Positions 10,653-26,100 of a stretch of 64,000 bases of DNA are shown piece by piece (positions within the stretch are counted from its first letter, which is position 1; the number at the start of each line of letters is the position of its first letter). A program made the position numbers and the translations under genes. Below the pieces are notes generated by a model. The model ran no database searches and was not told the origin of the DNA. It saw only the letters and a program-made list of their open reading frames with translations. Source of the DNA: Lytechinus pictus (taxonomy: Eukaryota; Echinodermata; Echinoidea; Temnopleuroida; Toxopneustidae); contig NC_087249.1 in the NCBI RefSeq assembly GCF_037042905.1, positions 41,313,401 to 41,377,400 of the forward strand, read 5' to 3'.

Positions 10653-11104
10653 AGCCTATTTTTCGTTTGTTATTTATCAGTTTATGCTAAATTATCAATA
10701 CGTTTCACCCCCCCCCCCTTCCCGGGCCTGGCTGGTCTCTGTCCTCATGTCCCCTTTTTGTCCTTTTTGTACATAAATGTGTCCCGCCTCTCTCTTTAGT
10801 TATCATATTATATTATAATGCCATTTCTGTGTTGTTTATCCAATGTTCTTTGAATTCGTAATGAGGAACCTTTATTTACAAGCATTGATTCACTTAGGTC
10901 TCCTCGTCTTCCTTTAAAATTATTTCTTTTCTGTCTTAAGCTGTATAATGTATTTAAAAACAATGTTTTCTGCATACTCTGTTTTATGTATACCTGTATG
11001 TTTTATCATGTACTCTGCTTATTGTTTCATACACACTTGTATGTTTGTCATGTATTCAAACTCAAAAGTTGGAAGACAAATAAAATGAACTTATGAACTT
11101 ATAA

Positions 11105-11344
11105 ATCTGGAATTCCCCAGGTTTGAATGAGAACATGGAACACAATGAAATATCGGTCAACCTGTGGGGAAAACCCACACTATTGCCCGACTATTGTGTC
11201 TGACGGTTTTCAGTGTCTGACTACGTAAAGTCAGTTTACCGTGTGCATGCCCTATTCTTCCTTCAGAAAGAGCCAAAAAATATTTCGAGAACTAATCGAA
11301 CATTAATTAGCGAAATCTTCACACCGTAACTCGCTATAGAGACA
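11105..11344 (+). promoter_or_regulatory. Short upstream region of the RING-ubiquitin-like gene
   Basis: Only about 240 bp separate the LINE 3' end from the ATG of the next gene, so the proximal promoter and 5' UTR should lie here if transcription starts nearby. No TATA box at a convincing distance and no strong known site is visible. Position inferred from context only. Confidence 0.3.
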
Positions 11345-12761
11345 ATGGACAGTCATCAAGATCTCAAATCGATGTACGCAAAGCTCGTAGAGAGCCTCAA
11401 CTGTCCTATCTGCCAAGGAGTTCTTAAAGACGCCAGGGATCTAGAATGTGGCCATACATTTTGCGTGGCATGTCTAGGAGAGCTTGTAGCTATAAAAGGT
11501 ATGTAGGCCTTTCAATCTTCAGAAGTATGGTGTTGATATGATAGTTATGATTGTAAACTAGTGCACTTTAACTTACCAGACAACTAGAGCTTGGGCAACC
11601 GGGGGTCGCAAAATTTAAATAGGGTCCTGGGCGTTGCCCTTCCCCCAATTTCTCAGAAATTATAATTGCGAGGTAGCGTTTTACGATACAACTAAGTAAT
11701 TTTGTTGTGGTAATGACAGTACGTTACTTATATACCGAGTAAAAGTTGTAAATCACCTTCATGAAGGAGTGCATGCAGCGACCATCCGAGGAATTTCGCT
11801 ACAAATTCATTTGGCACAAAAATTCCTATGACCCCAAAATCAGACACAAGTAGGCCTACCATGTGCTATAGTTCTATGCCTTTCTTGTGTTTTAGCACCC
11901 CCCCCCCCTTAAGAGAGAGGATGAAAAGGGTCTCTTTCTAGTTCCCCTTTTTGTGAGCCACAAGGCTCGCTTGCAGTGTGTCTCGGGGAAAAAAAGGGGA
12001 GCGAGAAGAATGTTAAATGGAGATGCATAAAAGGGTTTAAATTCTATTCCTAATATGAATAGGTTTGGGTGTTTCTTGGGAGAGGGGTCTAGTTATACCT
12101 CAGTCACATTTGCTCTACGGCGGCCGTATGGCCATTGAAAACAGCCGTTTTATTCGTGTTTATTCAAACCACCTTTATATAGCAGGTACACAAATGTTAA
12201 AACGGCTGTTTTCGACTCGCCGTACGGCCGCCAGAGAGCAAATGTGACTGAGTTATTATCGCTATATTTCAATTTGTCGTCGTCATCATCATCATCATCA
12301 TTCAACTGTTGCTTTATTATTAAGGTTGGACATCTTACATCCAATGCTGTCTCTGCCAGAGGAAGACGAGTTTTCCTTCCGGCGGTGTAAACGCTCTGAA
12401 ACAGAACTACAAACTCAACTGTATCCTGGACGAACAGGCGTCCATCTTGACGAAAATGGAAGCTCCGGACGTAGCCGTTGCTGTAACATCGGGACAGCAA
12501 GATTCACCAGAAGCACCACTGCAGATCTGGGTGCGTGACCTCGAAGGCAAGTCGCAGTCCTTTCTAGTTCGCACGTCGGACACGGCAGACGCCCTCAAGC
12601 AACAGGTCGAGAAAAAGATTGGCATTCCACCCAATGTTCAGCGTTTGATTTTCCGGAGCAAGCAGCTCGAAGGCTCGACCACTTTGGATGAGTACGGCAT
12701 AGGGCTACATTCTACCATCGAGCTTACCATTCCTCTTAAAGGGGGAAAAGTGATCCTATGA
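11345..12761 (+). CDS. RING-finger protein with C-terminal ubiquitin-like domain (196 aa, 2 exons)
   Basis: Exons 11345-11498 and 12325-12761; donor GTATGT, acceptor TTATTATTAAG, phase 1, total 591 nt including TGA. Residues 20-62 form a canonical RING-HC: C20-x2-C23-x11-C35-x-H37-x2-C40-x2-C43-x15-C59-x2-C62, followed by NALKQNYKLN, as after TRIM-type RINGs. Residues 117-192 align to ubiquitin without gaps over 76 positions: GIPP, the QRLIF patch (I44 equivalent I160), K164 at the K48 position, K143 at K27, and LKGG at 189-192 where ubiquitin has LRGG. Four residues (KVIL) follow. RING proteins act as E3 ligases by binding E2; that this one does is inferred. It could be a fixed Ubl domain or a modifier precursor. 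No family name recognised. The gene sits 240 bp downstream of a LINE; the intron contains a fold-back MITE. Confidence 0.85.
12099..12252. mobile_element. Fold-back MITE in the RING gene intron
   Basis: 154 bp with long inverted ends, CTCAGTCACATTTGCTCT on the left and its complement on the right, continuing into GGCGGCCGTA / TACGGCCGCC and AACAGCCGTTTTA / TAAAACGGCTGTT. Flanks are ATA(C) and (A)TAT. Non-coding; the ORFs reading through it are by-products. Confidence 0.7.
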
Positions 12762-14688
12762 GCACTTCATATATCATCGGATAGTGTATCGTAAATAAAT
12801 GGGTAGTCTAATTTTTGTCATTTTTTAAGGATTAATACTAAGATTTCCCTACATTACCCCAATAAGTATTGATTTTTCTGCTAAACACTGTCCCAATTTT
12901 CCTTTAAAAATCTGGATCAAACTGGCATACCAGGGTCAGGGGCCTTTCTATTCCCGACCTATTTTTTTTCTTTAGAATGTCAATATTATTTTTGTTATTA
13001 TTCATTGAGAGGGGGCGAATTGCCTGTATAGCGGTAACCTTTGAACTTTTTTCTAGGCAGAATTTTTTTGTAAACCACTGCCCACCTCCAGCCATCACCC
13101 CCCCCCCCCCACCCTTTCTCCATCCCGATACCAGCCAAGTCTGCTTCCACCCTGGTCAGAGGAGAGTTTTTGGTCTCGATTATAAGTCTTGTTAATCATG
13201 TTAATGTCTGATTGGGGGGGGGGGTATTCAGACAAATATTATCTGGCAACAACATGATCAAGAATGTTTCAGAATTGAGGGGACTTTTGATGATATCTAG
13301 CATGGTTGGTAGCAGACCCTACCCCAGCCAACAATACCATGCGTCCCACTAAAAAGGAAGCCAGTTTTAAGCGATAAATTTCACAATTATTAAATATGTT
13401 TTTACTATAAATTTGATACTCTTGGCAAGAGTAGAATCTCGATCTTCTCTCATTTTGAAACCAACAGCTTAGCAAATGGTTCACGTAAGGCAGACAACAA
13501 AGGCATGTCAGAAACGATTTGCGCAGAAATCTGAATCCACTCTCATATCAGGGATCAGTGAGAGAAGCTTGACAAATATAAAAGAAATGCTAATGAGCCA
13601 ATCGTCGAATACGCACAGTCATTGTATCACGAACAAATCTTGTCCAATTTTTTGCGCAACCTGGTTCATTAATGCATGATGTGTTTGTCTCATATTAAGT
13701 ATCAAAATAAAAAGGAATACTTGTAGTATATATGTGAGAATGAAATATCATAATTCATTTGTCTTTGAATTAAAAAGACATGGGAATCTGGTTTCCTTTT
13801 ATCTGGCATCAGCCACCTATGCAATATTCATGTCTTGCCCTCCTTATCCTTATTTTGCAAGTATAAATGTGCTCATTTTTTCACAGCATTGTTGTAAGTA
13901 GACTTCGTAATATTTGGTTGTAAGATATGTAGATCTACTACTATTTAGGATTATGTAATACTTTTGTGAGCATCACATTTTTATCCACACTTATTAACTA
14001 TTTTGAACAAAATTTTCGTTTCAGCTGAAGTCCTTTGTTCATTAAAGGAATTTTCTCTTTTTGTTTGTTTAATCGTTGTTTATTTAATGCCAAATTGAAG
14101 GCCATGCCCGCTCCTAGTTTTGATTTGGATGAAAAGAAAATAATCAAACAAGTTAAAATAAAATAATATCGCTGAAAAAATTCATCAAAATCGAATAGAA
14201 ATTAAGAATGTTATGGTAATTCAAAGCCCTTTAAAGTTTGCATAATTAAAAAAAAATGTCATGCGTTATACTGATGGTATGCAAATGAGGGAAGTTAAGG
14301 GAACCAAGGACATCACACATTACATTTACTTGTCTTTAAGATTTTATCGGGTTAAACGTGTATCATTTTATCTTCTGTAATAAAATCAATATTTGACTCC
14401 TCGAATATGCGGAAATGCCATTTTCGATACTAATATTGCCAAAAATAATCATAGAAATAAAAATTCGATTTGATATCATGCTATGTAATATAAAGAGAAA
14501 TAGTGTTTACACTATTACACATGTGGTGCTTTGGACTGCTTGAGAATTTCAGTTACATTTTTCAAATCATTTGGAGTAACTTTCATATTGCACATCCAGG
14601 TTTGATGAAATTTTCATATCATCGTTCGAGTTTTCGGGACTGGGGCAGTGGCATAACCACGCCAATGTGATAACTATAGAAGAGAAAA
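12762..14688. other. Intergenic region, no gene seen
   Basis: After the RING gene stop there is an AATAAA at about 12794 that can serve as its polyadenylation signal. The rest is AT-rich, with C/G tracts near 13098-13112 and 13213-13225 that resemble ends of degraded MITEs. From about 14150 to 14330 there are phrases ('tcatcaaaatcgaat', 'catttgcat' complement, 'gacatcac') shared with the repeat at 45028-45866. No ORF shows a recognisable domain. Confidence 0.4.
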
Positions 14689-14696
14689 TGGTATAC

Positions 14697-14950
14697 CCAT
14701 GGTCCTGGGAAGCTCCCCCGTGATTTTTGTATGGGGTGCTGTGGGTGTTATACACCAGAGGCAGCACCTCTGGAAATCATGTTGGTATACTGATTATGAT
14801 ATGTAGTAATTTGACCAAAATGACAATTTTTGAGCGAAAATGGATATTTTTCATCTATTTATTATTTTTTTAACTTTTTTATCTTTTTTTTTGCCAATTG
14901 TTTTCTTTCAAAACCAGCACCCCCTCTTCAAAGATCGTTTCCAGGCCCCT
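14697..14950. mobile_element. hAT-like MITE (CCATGGTCCTGGGAA ends)
   Basis: Ends CCATGGTCCTGGGAA and GTTTCCAGGCCCCT, flanked by TGGTATAC (14689-14696) and GGGTATAC (14951-14958), seven of eight bases identical. Inside is a hairpin of the GGTGCTG / CAGCACC type and a T-rich stretch before the right end. Related copies lie near 23913-24125 and 32438-32728. Confidence 0.6.
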
Positions 14951-16773
<1,823 letters not shown>

Positions 16774-17204
16774 GGCCCCCGTAACTCAAAGCTCAGCGAT
16801 GGATAAAAAATATGAAAGAACACTTCTGATTGATTTCTGGGCCCCGTCTTACAAAGAGTTGCAATTGATCCGATCAATCACAACTATGGAAAGCCAGCAA
16901 AGTCAACATATAAAATGCATGTTTGTTAAAAACAATTATAGATATGAATGTATATCCATAAATTCATTGATTTCTTGACAATTTGTTGTGTTCTCTTTTG
17001 TTTACAGAGGACATTTTGCAAATTTCCTGTAGAAAAAATTATGACACTGATGGATTTCCATAGAGTTCCGATTGATTGGATCAATCATAACTCTTTGTAA
17101 GACGGGGCCCCGGTCAGTATTTTGCAGCAAATGCGCATGTAGCATTGATCTTGATTGGTAAGTTCATTTAGCGATTGATCGCCAATCTTTGTGTTACGGA
17201 GCCC
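16774..17204. mobile_element. Outer MITE (GGCCCCCGTAACTCAAAG ends) containing a second MITE
   Basis: Left end GGCCCCCGTAACTCAAAG; right end CTTTGTGTTACGGAGCC, its approximate complement. It is interrupted by the 272-bp element at 16839-17110. GCGATTGATC-type phrases occur in both arms. Non-coding. Confidence 0.55.
16839..17110. mobile_element. Fold-back MITE (GGGCCCCGTCTTACAAAGAG ends), copy 1
   Basis: Starts GGGCCCCGTCTTACAAAGAG and ends with the complement. Next to each end is a smaller dyad around GATTGATC(C/G)(A/G)ATCAATC, so each end can itself fold. The middle is AT-rich. A second copy lies at 22957-23223. Confidence 0.75.
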
Positions 17205-18549
17205 AGATTAAATTATTAGTCAGTAGCGTAAATGAGCCACATGTAGTGTGGTGCAAATTTCTATAAGGCTGTGAGCGAGCGAAGTGACCAAGCAAAAAAA
17301 AAGGATCGTTTCAGTCCAAAATAGTTATTAACGTAGTATTCAGAAAATAATATCATGCATCACCCTTTTCCTTCCCTTTTCTCTTTTTTTTTCTTGATCG
17401 TAAAACACTAGTGTTAGACATGGTTAGAAGTGGAGACTGAGCAAATATATTAATTGAGCTGAATAGGAGAAAGAGGAACCGATCAACATATTTAACGAGG
17501 ACAACTTCGAGACCTTTGATAAGCTTCAGGGCGAGATATCACATCATAAACACATACATACTTCATATTGAAAATTATTTTCTGCTTCTTTCGCCTCTCG
17601 GATTTTGCACACTCCAAATAGACAAGACTTTCCACATTGTTCATGTTGTTAATTATAATTTGTCATTTAATTAATGATAGGGCCATAGCCATTAAAAACA
17701 GATCGAAATCATATTGATGACCTCTGTTACTCACGAAAATAACCTTTACTGGTTCGACCAGAAATCTTTCATGTATCCCCATGTATTTGATGTTTGTAAT
17801 CATATACTAAATGCCCGAGACAAAGCAAGCATAATTCATTGACACTAATAACGAACATTCTTCACATTCCACAAAAAGCCATGAATACAACATTAATTTT
17901 GTACGAAATTAAGGCTTATTTTCTCAACCAACTGTTCTGCTTTTTGCCATTAATATAACACCGATATACATGATTTTGGATGGCACTTACAATATTATGT
18001 AAAGTTCAGGTTTACCACCAAGGTTGGAATAAATTGTTATTTTGGTTCTAAAAATATTTCCCTTTCTTCCACATCCAGTTACATTGAGGTAAAATACTAT
18101 ACTTCGTATTACAGTGTTTACTATACATGGTTATATTTACTTATGAAATATTACATGATTGTAAATTACCTTTTCAGGCCAGTGTATCGAGTCTTCATAA
18201 CTTTCTTATTCTTAGTTTCGTGGGCAGCTTTATGAAACACACAATGCCATTTTTGCTCATCAGTAGCATTCAGCAGCACCAGCCTTCTCATCGCACAAAA
18301 CTCTGGGGCCAGTATTGGGAACTCCGGTTCAACCTTATACCACTTGACCTAAACCACGGTCTAAGTCTGGGCTGAAATCACGAGAAGCTATACGCATCAC
18401 ATAATAAACCATAATTTTTATATGTTTTTTTCATTAATCTGTTCTGTTATATCCGATGGTATTATCGTGAAGGTGTCGAAGTTCTTTACCAGTGGGTATG
18501 ATTTATCGGGAAGAGATGATTGCGACTCCATCATGTATTTCACCTGCAT
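17205..18549. other. Region downstream of the CAP-EGF-ShK gene, no gene seen
   Basis: AT-rich. It should hold the 3' UTR of the - strand gene ending at 18550; AATAAA-type signals on the - strand are not clearly placed. ORFs here show no domain. Confidence 0.35.
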
Positions 18550-19941
18550 CTATTCATCTGAAAAGAAAAGAATGAGAGTAAGGTGGCTTTCAAAACAAAT
18601 TTATTTATCAAAAGGACGATTTTTTTTTAATCTTCAAGTTTTTCCTAATCTCAATTTTGATCAATTAATTTCCAGTCATCCTTGTCAAGTTGATTTTACT
18701 TTCGCACTCACTTTAAAATAAACGCAAGTTGTGCATGGTAAGTTTCTTAGATTGAGTTCATACAGAATCCAATAAAATGACCACCCAAGTGTCCGTGTGT
18801 ATGAATAATCGAGTAATTCCTGAGAAATTAAGCATGGTATTCCATCCACACGTTGGTACTTTTCCAAGCAACAATGCACTGTCCCACGCGTGTGTTAGTT
18901 TTTCAGCTTAGATGACATGATTTCACAAAGTTCAGTTGATGTAAATGTACCAGATCTAGATCTATAATGATGCAATGACAATTAACCTTGATTTGACATA
19001 CTTGTGAAATTAATGTCTACTGCAACTTCATACAATCTTTATATATCTTGTGACCTAAATAACACAAGCAATGTAAAAACATGTTTTTTATGTTATTTCA
19101 TCCACATCATGCAGTCAAATGTTATTCACAATCACAATCTTTTTCCTGAATACCCGAACAAAATCACGTATATTATTTGTTTTATATTGGATCAATGTTG
19201 TATGATTAGTATTAATTATCTCAAAAGCATTTTACCGAGACAAGCGCCGCACATGATGGGGCAGTGTGCATCTATGATGGGCACATTCCCGCATTTACTC
19301 AGCGTTCGGTTTGTACATAGACGTGAGGTTTGAACACATGGTTCTACAAGTAAAGAAAAAGAACATCAAGTATAATTTATTTTTTAGATAAAACAGTAGA
19401 AAATACAAATTCATACATGTTTGAACAGTCAGGGAAAATATTTACTTTCATTTCGTAAATAGATTCATTTCCTTAGTACTTTTAAATATCAACTATGGAA
19501 ATGAAATTTATTCCACACCAATTAATTGACAAATTTATTTAACATACTAATAAATCTTCCTACCCACCCATCTACGCTTTTATCCTCCTATACGCGTTTT
19601 CTGTATTTTGTAAATCCATCTGATTTATCCATCAATCTCAGTCAGTCAATCCATCTATCTTTCAAAGTACATATCAGTGACTAAAATGAAACAGTCGCTC
19701 AATTATCATTACACTGTATGATTGATCGATATTGATTCATAGAAAAAAAAAATGTAACTCACTTGAGCAGTCGACGCCATACCAGTCAGCGGAGAGACAC
19801 GAACAGGTGCAATCTGCAGGATTTAAAGTTCCTCCATTCAGGCAAGTTAGATTGCATTCTGTGTGCAGAAGGAAAATAAAATGTGTAAGGTGCAGTTGTA
19901 TACCATACATTTTTTTACCTAGAAGGCAAAATGCTACTTTA

Positions 19942-19998
<57 letters not shown>

Positions 19999-20114
19999 AA
20001 CTACTACTACCACTACTATAACAGTTATGGTGGTAGTAGTAGTAGTGGTGGTAGCAGTAGTAGTGGTGGTAGTAGTATTAGTAGTAGTATACTACTACCA
20101 CCACTACTACTGCT

Positions 20115-20149
<35 letters not shown>

Positions 20150-23100
20150 CACTACTATTACTACTACTATTACTACTACTACCACTACTATTACTATAGG
20201 GCCATGCTTCTACTACTACTACTACTACTACTACCACTACTACTACTGCAACTACTACTACTACTTCTATTATATACTGCTACTTCTACTACTCCTACAT
20301 ACTACTGCTACTCCTACAACTACTACTACTACTACTATACAGCAAAAACTACTACTACTAGTAGTACTTCTGCTGCTACTATACGACAACCAATACTGCT
20401 ACCCATAGGCGGCGGAAGCGGGGGGCGGGGGGACGTGACCCCCTTAATTTGAGGTGGGGGACGATCCCCCTAAATTTTTTGTTGATAACCCTTTTTTTTT
20501 TTTTTGCTTGTCAAATAATTCCTGAAATTTTGGTTGATAACCTTTTTTTTTTTTTTTGGCTTTTAAATTTTTTGTGGTGGTCCCCCCCCTATTTTTTTGG
20601 GTTCCGCCGCCAATGCTGCTACCACCACCACCACCACTAATACAACACCACCCTTACTAATATAATGATGATTGGAGATCCTTTATAATGATTAATTAAG
20701 AAAGAAAACTTCAGTATGTCTTGAGACCACGGCTCAGTGTTCAATTATTGTAAAACACGAATTAAAAAGGGTCGTCGTTTAAATACATTTGTTAATTTGG
20801 CATATGTCAATTATGGTAAGGTTTAATGAAGAGATAAACAGTTCTTGGCAAATATATAGCTGTTGCTTTGTGACATGGCAAGTCTACCCGAGACTTCGCG
20901 TGCCTATATCCTCAGCGGTGATCGTATTATGGAATGAAGATTCAAGACGATGTATACCTGAATGAATCGGAAGACTCAGTTCCACAGAGCAAATTCTTTT
21001 TCTCTCAAAATCGCGTGTCTTCAGATTTAGCTTTTTCCTGTAGGTATAATTTCTTATCTATTGGACATTAGTAGGATAATATATAAATTGCCTTACAACC
21101 CCTGATTTACCATCGCACGTATCTCCGCTCCAAGGCAAAGGACAGTAGCAGCGGCAGATGCCATTCTTGATGAATTCAAACCCAGAAGCTCGGGCGAGAA
21201 TACCATTGTGTTCACACGATGGATATCCTTCGCATTCTGAGGAAAGGAATATTTTTAATTCAATCAATAATATTCAAATATTAAACAATTCATAAAACGT
21301 TGTGTAAAAGTGGTGCTATCTTTCTATATTGCAAACGAAAACTTGTGTGTATATTCAGAGCCGAAAACATTAGAACTTGAGTATCATAAGATTTTATGTT
21401 AAAGATGCAAATTGAGCTACATTGTCGCTAAAAGTTTTTTGTATTAATAATTAAACAAAAAGCTTAAAAGGGCAATATTTCCTTTTTAAAATAGGGTTTT
21501 TTTTTATTCTGCACGAGTCATTTGGGTAACATTGAGGCACTAGGCTCTGGGGAATAACATCAAAGAATCTCCAAGCCTGAACTTTTTAAGTTTTAGTTTA
21601 AAAAGTTTCTCCAAGATAATCACTAACTCTTTTAACTCTTTATCGGCACTCAAACTCTTATATGTTTTAATGTGACATGGATACCCTTTCGTTATTCTGT
21701 TGATCATTGAGATCCGTTGTGAGTGCCGGGGCAGATTCTGGAGACCTTTGAACTCTCTCTTTCCCATTTTTCTCCTTCTTTTTACATTTTCCCATTTTTT
21801 TTTATTTAACTGGTTTTATGCTGAAGTGGTCATATTGTTTATTTTTCTATACTATCTACAAAAATTAGGAGGTTACAAGCTCCGTTTTTTGTTGCCTCCT
21901 CAATTTCTAACCTGTTTATAATTTTCTTTTAAATTATGATTATTGTACATAGAATTTTTCTATATGTTTTCCTACTTTGATTGTACGAAAAAAAATGTAA
22001 ATGTTGGAATGGAAATAAACGAAATGAAATGAAATATGAAATTAAATATGCTGATAATTAAACCTATAGGCTTAACCCTAGTCTAAACTATAATATAAAA
22101 CCACACTTTTATAGAACGCTAGGCTTCTTCGATATTCGTGGCAATTATAATGTACCAATTAATTTAATAAAATTCATAATATTTTTATATTTTACTATTC
22201 TTCCCATTTCAAGGCTCAATTAATAATTTGACAATTTTTTGCTGCAGGATAATAATAATCTTCAATTAGTGAAAGGCTTGACAACTGCATGGCACTTCAT
22301 ACAAGTGTGGTCTAAGTTAACCAAGATTTAACTAAATCATGGTCATGATCGGTAGGATGCGAAAGATATTGTATGTTTGAATTTGCCAGCGCCATAATGA
22401 GGCTGCGATGAATGCAAGGAATGCTCCTCAGGGAGTGGAGATTGTGCACTTTTGTGAGGGATTGAAATGAATCCAATGACCGGGGTAATAATATGCTGTA
22501 AAGCGCTTTGAGACATTCTGGGAAAAGCGCTATATAAAAATTGGCAATTATTATTTTTTTATGGTTATCAGAATTCCATCCATTGATCCTTTACTCTTAC
22601 CGCACTCTGGACAATACACCACACACTGACTTGGATCGGTCGGGTGTATCGGATCATAGGCAGGCCAACAACTAGACTCCGTAATCGGGCACACACCTAT
22701 TAAAAGAAACCACAATATGAAATCAACCGATATCAGTATTAAACTGGAAGAGGGGTTTATTTAATACTAGAGATCGGCACCACGGTAGATACAATTCTTT
22801 TTACTCAACATGGGAAAGTATCTTTGAGTAAAAAATTTATAGTAATATCTTCAGTAGATATGAAACTATCGGCCTCCATGAATGCAGTAAGATCTAGGTC
22901 CTACAGGTTGACGCATTGTAAAAATGATACATACACACGACTTCATTATAAGATCAGGGCCCCGTCTTACAAAGAGTTACGATTGATCCAATCAATCGTA
23001 ACTCATTTGTACGGAAATCCATCAGTGTCATATTTTTTTTCTACAAGAAATTTGCACAATGTCCTTTGTAAACAAAGAGAAGCACAAGAAATCAATAAAT

Positions 23101-26100
23101 GCATGAATATACATCATAGCTAAAAAATATTTTGAACCAATATGCATAACAGATGTTGACGTTGCTGGCCATCCATAGTTGCGATTGATCGGATCAATCG
23201 CAACTCTTTGTAAGACGGGCCCCTGAATATCGTATTTACCCCGTCATTATTTTGCTATTCTTGGTCCACTTAGTACACACGCGCACCCTCAACTACACAC
23301 ACACCCCTCGCACGCACACACATACTGATATTATTTCATTCTTACTTTCGCATAGAGTTCCTTTGTAGCCCGAGAAGCAGACACATTCACATGTTCCTTC
23401 GTCCAGGAATCCATTATAATTGCAATGCATTCCCTCTCCTAGTTTGCAAACTAAAATGTACAGAAGAAAAAAAAACGGTTGATTACATTTATAAATTGGG
23501 GCAATTCAATGAAATAATCGACTGTTTTGTACGCCCAACTTCAGTTTAGAAACAACGCAATGATAATTTGACAGGTTTTTTTTCAATGGGAACTAGAAAA
23601 AGAAAGAAACGAAAAGAGGTTCTTTTTTTCTTAAACGGAAAAGGCTGGGAGAATACGACATGACATGCATCCATGATATCACCCTTGCAAAAATCAGGTA
23701 TTTATTTCAAAGGGGGTAAATGAGAGGTACAAAGAGATAAAAACCCACCATCTTCCTCGCATCTTCCTGTTGCTACGTGTAAATTGAAGCCTTCGTGACA
23801 TGAGGTACATCTGTAATCACCAGGAAGGTTCTCACATCCATCACAGACAGTGTCCCCTCTCTCGCATTCATCGATATCTAGAGAGGATGTAGAAGGAAAG
23901 GGCCGTTTAATCAGGGCCCTGGTAACGATTTTTTTTTTAATGGGGTGTTGGTTTTGATTTTAAAAAAAAAGACAAGCTAAAAAGGGGGTTTTCACTCCGA
24001 AATGAAGGTCATTGAGGTCAGAATAACAATTGAAAAGCAAACATAAAAAGGTTTTCACTCCGAAATGATTTTGATCAAATTTCTAAATTTCAGTGCACCA
24101 ACCTGAACTCCAGGGGGTGCTGCCTTTGGTGTATAACTTACTTATACGCATGTATATGCTGTTTTGTTTAATTTGGTGCAGAAATGATTAGATTTCCTAG
24201 CTTTGCCTGAATTTAGCCAATATGATTTCAGTATATATATCAAGTTCAAGTTCAAATTTATTCAAACCAATCAAGAACAAGAGACATATCACATAGTTTA
24301 ACAAAAATGAGAATACATGATAGGTTTGGTACCCCATAGAAGCAGAGCTTGTGAGAGGGGCCCCTTATAAAGTACATTACAACAATAATGAGATGAAAAA
24401 AATATTTACAATGATAATCTAAAGAGTAAAATAAGAAAATACATACAAACACAACAGGCACACACACACACACAACACACATGGTTTATCAAGAATCAAT
24501 TTAAGATATTTTGTAATCTTTCAAATAAATATTTTCGACATGAATTTTTAAATATGGGCAGTGTTGGACTGGATCTAAAGTTTTGTGGTAACTTATTCCA
24601 TTCTTTTGTACAAACTATCACAAAAGAATTCAAAGCAGTATTTGTTCATATCTCATTAAAACGAGAATGTGCTCCGTTTTATTTCTGAAATTAGATCGTT
24701 TTCGATATGAGAGTATAAAGCAAATATCATCTTTTGGTTTCAGCGGATAAGGATAAGAATAACTATCACTTTCTCCGCCATATGAATGGAGACGCCAATA
24801 TTCCTCAGCTTCATTTCGGAAAGATAGCCATTCCCATATGGCCTCGAAAATGACAGTTTGCTCCATTATTCACTAATTTGCTTGTCAGGATGAAGTACAG
24901 ATATGCGCATCAATCATTCGTCATCTATTCACCGTACTCACCTTCACAAGTTACTTCATTGAAGAAATAACCGGCATTGCAATTACACGTGCAGCCAACG
25001 GGGTCGTAAGTTCCCTGTGCGCCACAATTGTACACCACGCATTCCGTCGTCGTTTCGACCGGCGTTGTCGATTCGGGTGTTGTCGACACTGTCGACGTCG
25101 GTTCCTCGGTTGTCGCCGTTGGTGGTTGGATGGTCGGAGCTGCGGTTGTCGTGGTCTTTATGAGGTCGGCATCGTGGCGGCCGATCTGGAAGAAAGGTCC
25201 ACAGCTGTGTCCATCGACGTCCAGTTCGAAACCAGGCAAGCAGGTGCACTGGTAAGAGCCTTCGGTGTTCTCACAGTTGTGCTCGCACAGGTTCGGATCG
25301 CCCAGACATTCATTTATATCTGTCGACAAAATGAGAGTCAATGAATATCTCAAATTAAGTTTTTCGGAAAACGATAATTCGTGTCGATAGAGTTTCATTT
25401 TATCCAAACTGTTGATTACTTAGCTGTGAATTTTGCAAACCATGGATTGCATCAAAACAATTTTGATACCATTACGAAGTTATGAACTCGTTATGAAATT
25501 TCGTCACACTATTGATTCCAGTAAGGTGCATTTCTTGAATAAATTCATCAAAATCATTATTACAGTAAAATCATCACAAATGCCAGAAATAAAGAGGGAG
25601 AGAGAGAAAGAAAAAGGGAGACATGTGAGGAACAAAGGTGACGGTAATTGTAATTAATCTTAGAAATTAAGTTTAGCAGAATGAAAGAGAGAATAAGAGA
25701 GAAACAAGGAGGGGAAGGGCTTTATAAGAAAATGACATAAAGTTGAAACAAGTAGAACGCCTCTGGCAGTCTCGCCTGCATTACGCAATACGATATAGCA
25801 GCAGTGCTGACTTTGAAAACAGCTATTAAATTATTATTTACAAAAGAAAACACTCATATGCTAATAAAATACTATGTCCATTGACCCAACATGACCTTTG
25901 ACCATGATCATGTGACCCAAAATCATTCATACTTGATTATCCTTATGTCTGTTTCATGAACTACATGTGTTGATCCATAAACTTTCCAAGTTATGATGCC
26001 AATTCAACAAATACCCCCAACACAGGATCTTTAGTGTTAATCTATCGCCCTTATATCCAAGTTTCATGAACTAGGTCCATATACTTTAGAAGTTATGACA

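Larger units (their letters stand above)
4600..11104 (+). mobile_element. LINE-1 of this window: decayed Jockey/CR1-type non-LTR retrotransposon
   Basis: A + strand LINE with a leader of about 0.6 kb, an endonuclease block (5178-6308), a reverse-transcriptase block (6301-7248 and 9742-10652), and a 3' region with an A-rich end near 11080-11104 (AATAAAATGAACTTATGAAC). It is split by a composite hAT-like element at 7249-9733. Without the insert it is about 4 kb. Frameshifts near 6300 and 6600 and in-frame stops near 10110 and 10183 show it is dead. The order (APE endonuclease, then RT, no visible RNase H) fits the CR1/Jockey/L2 group; the clade is not decided. The 5' boundary is approximate. 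Confidence 0.85.

Noticed and set aside
18685-18879. Possible extra 3' exon of the CAP gene on the - strand
   Set aside because: No cysteine-module pattern and no splice sites in phase 1; the acceptor at 18558 with a short last exon fits better, though it is weak.
19931-20452. Long Tyr/Thr/Leu-rich ORFs (155 and 173 aa)
   Set aside because: They are translations of a TAC/CTA trinucleotide array with a MITE at its end; all frames are open because of composition.
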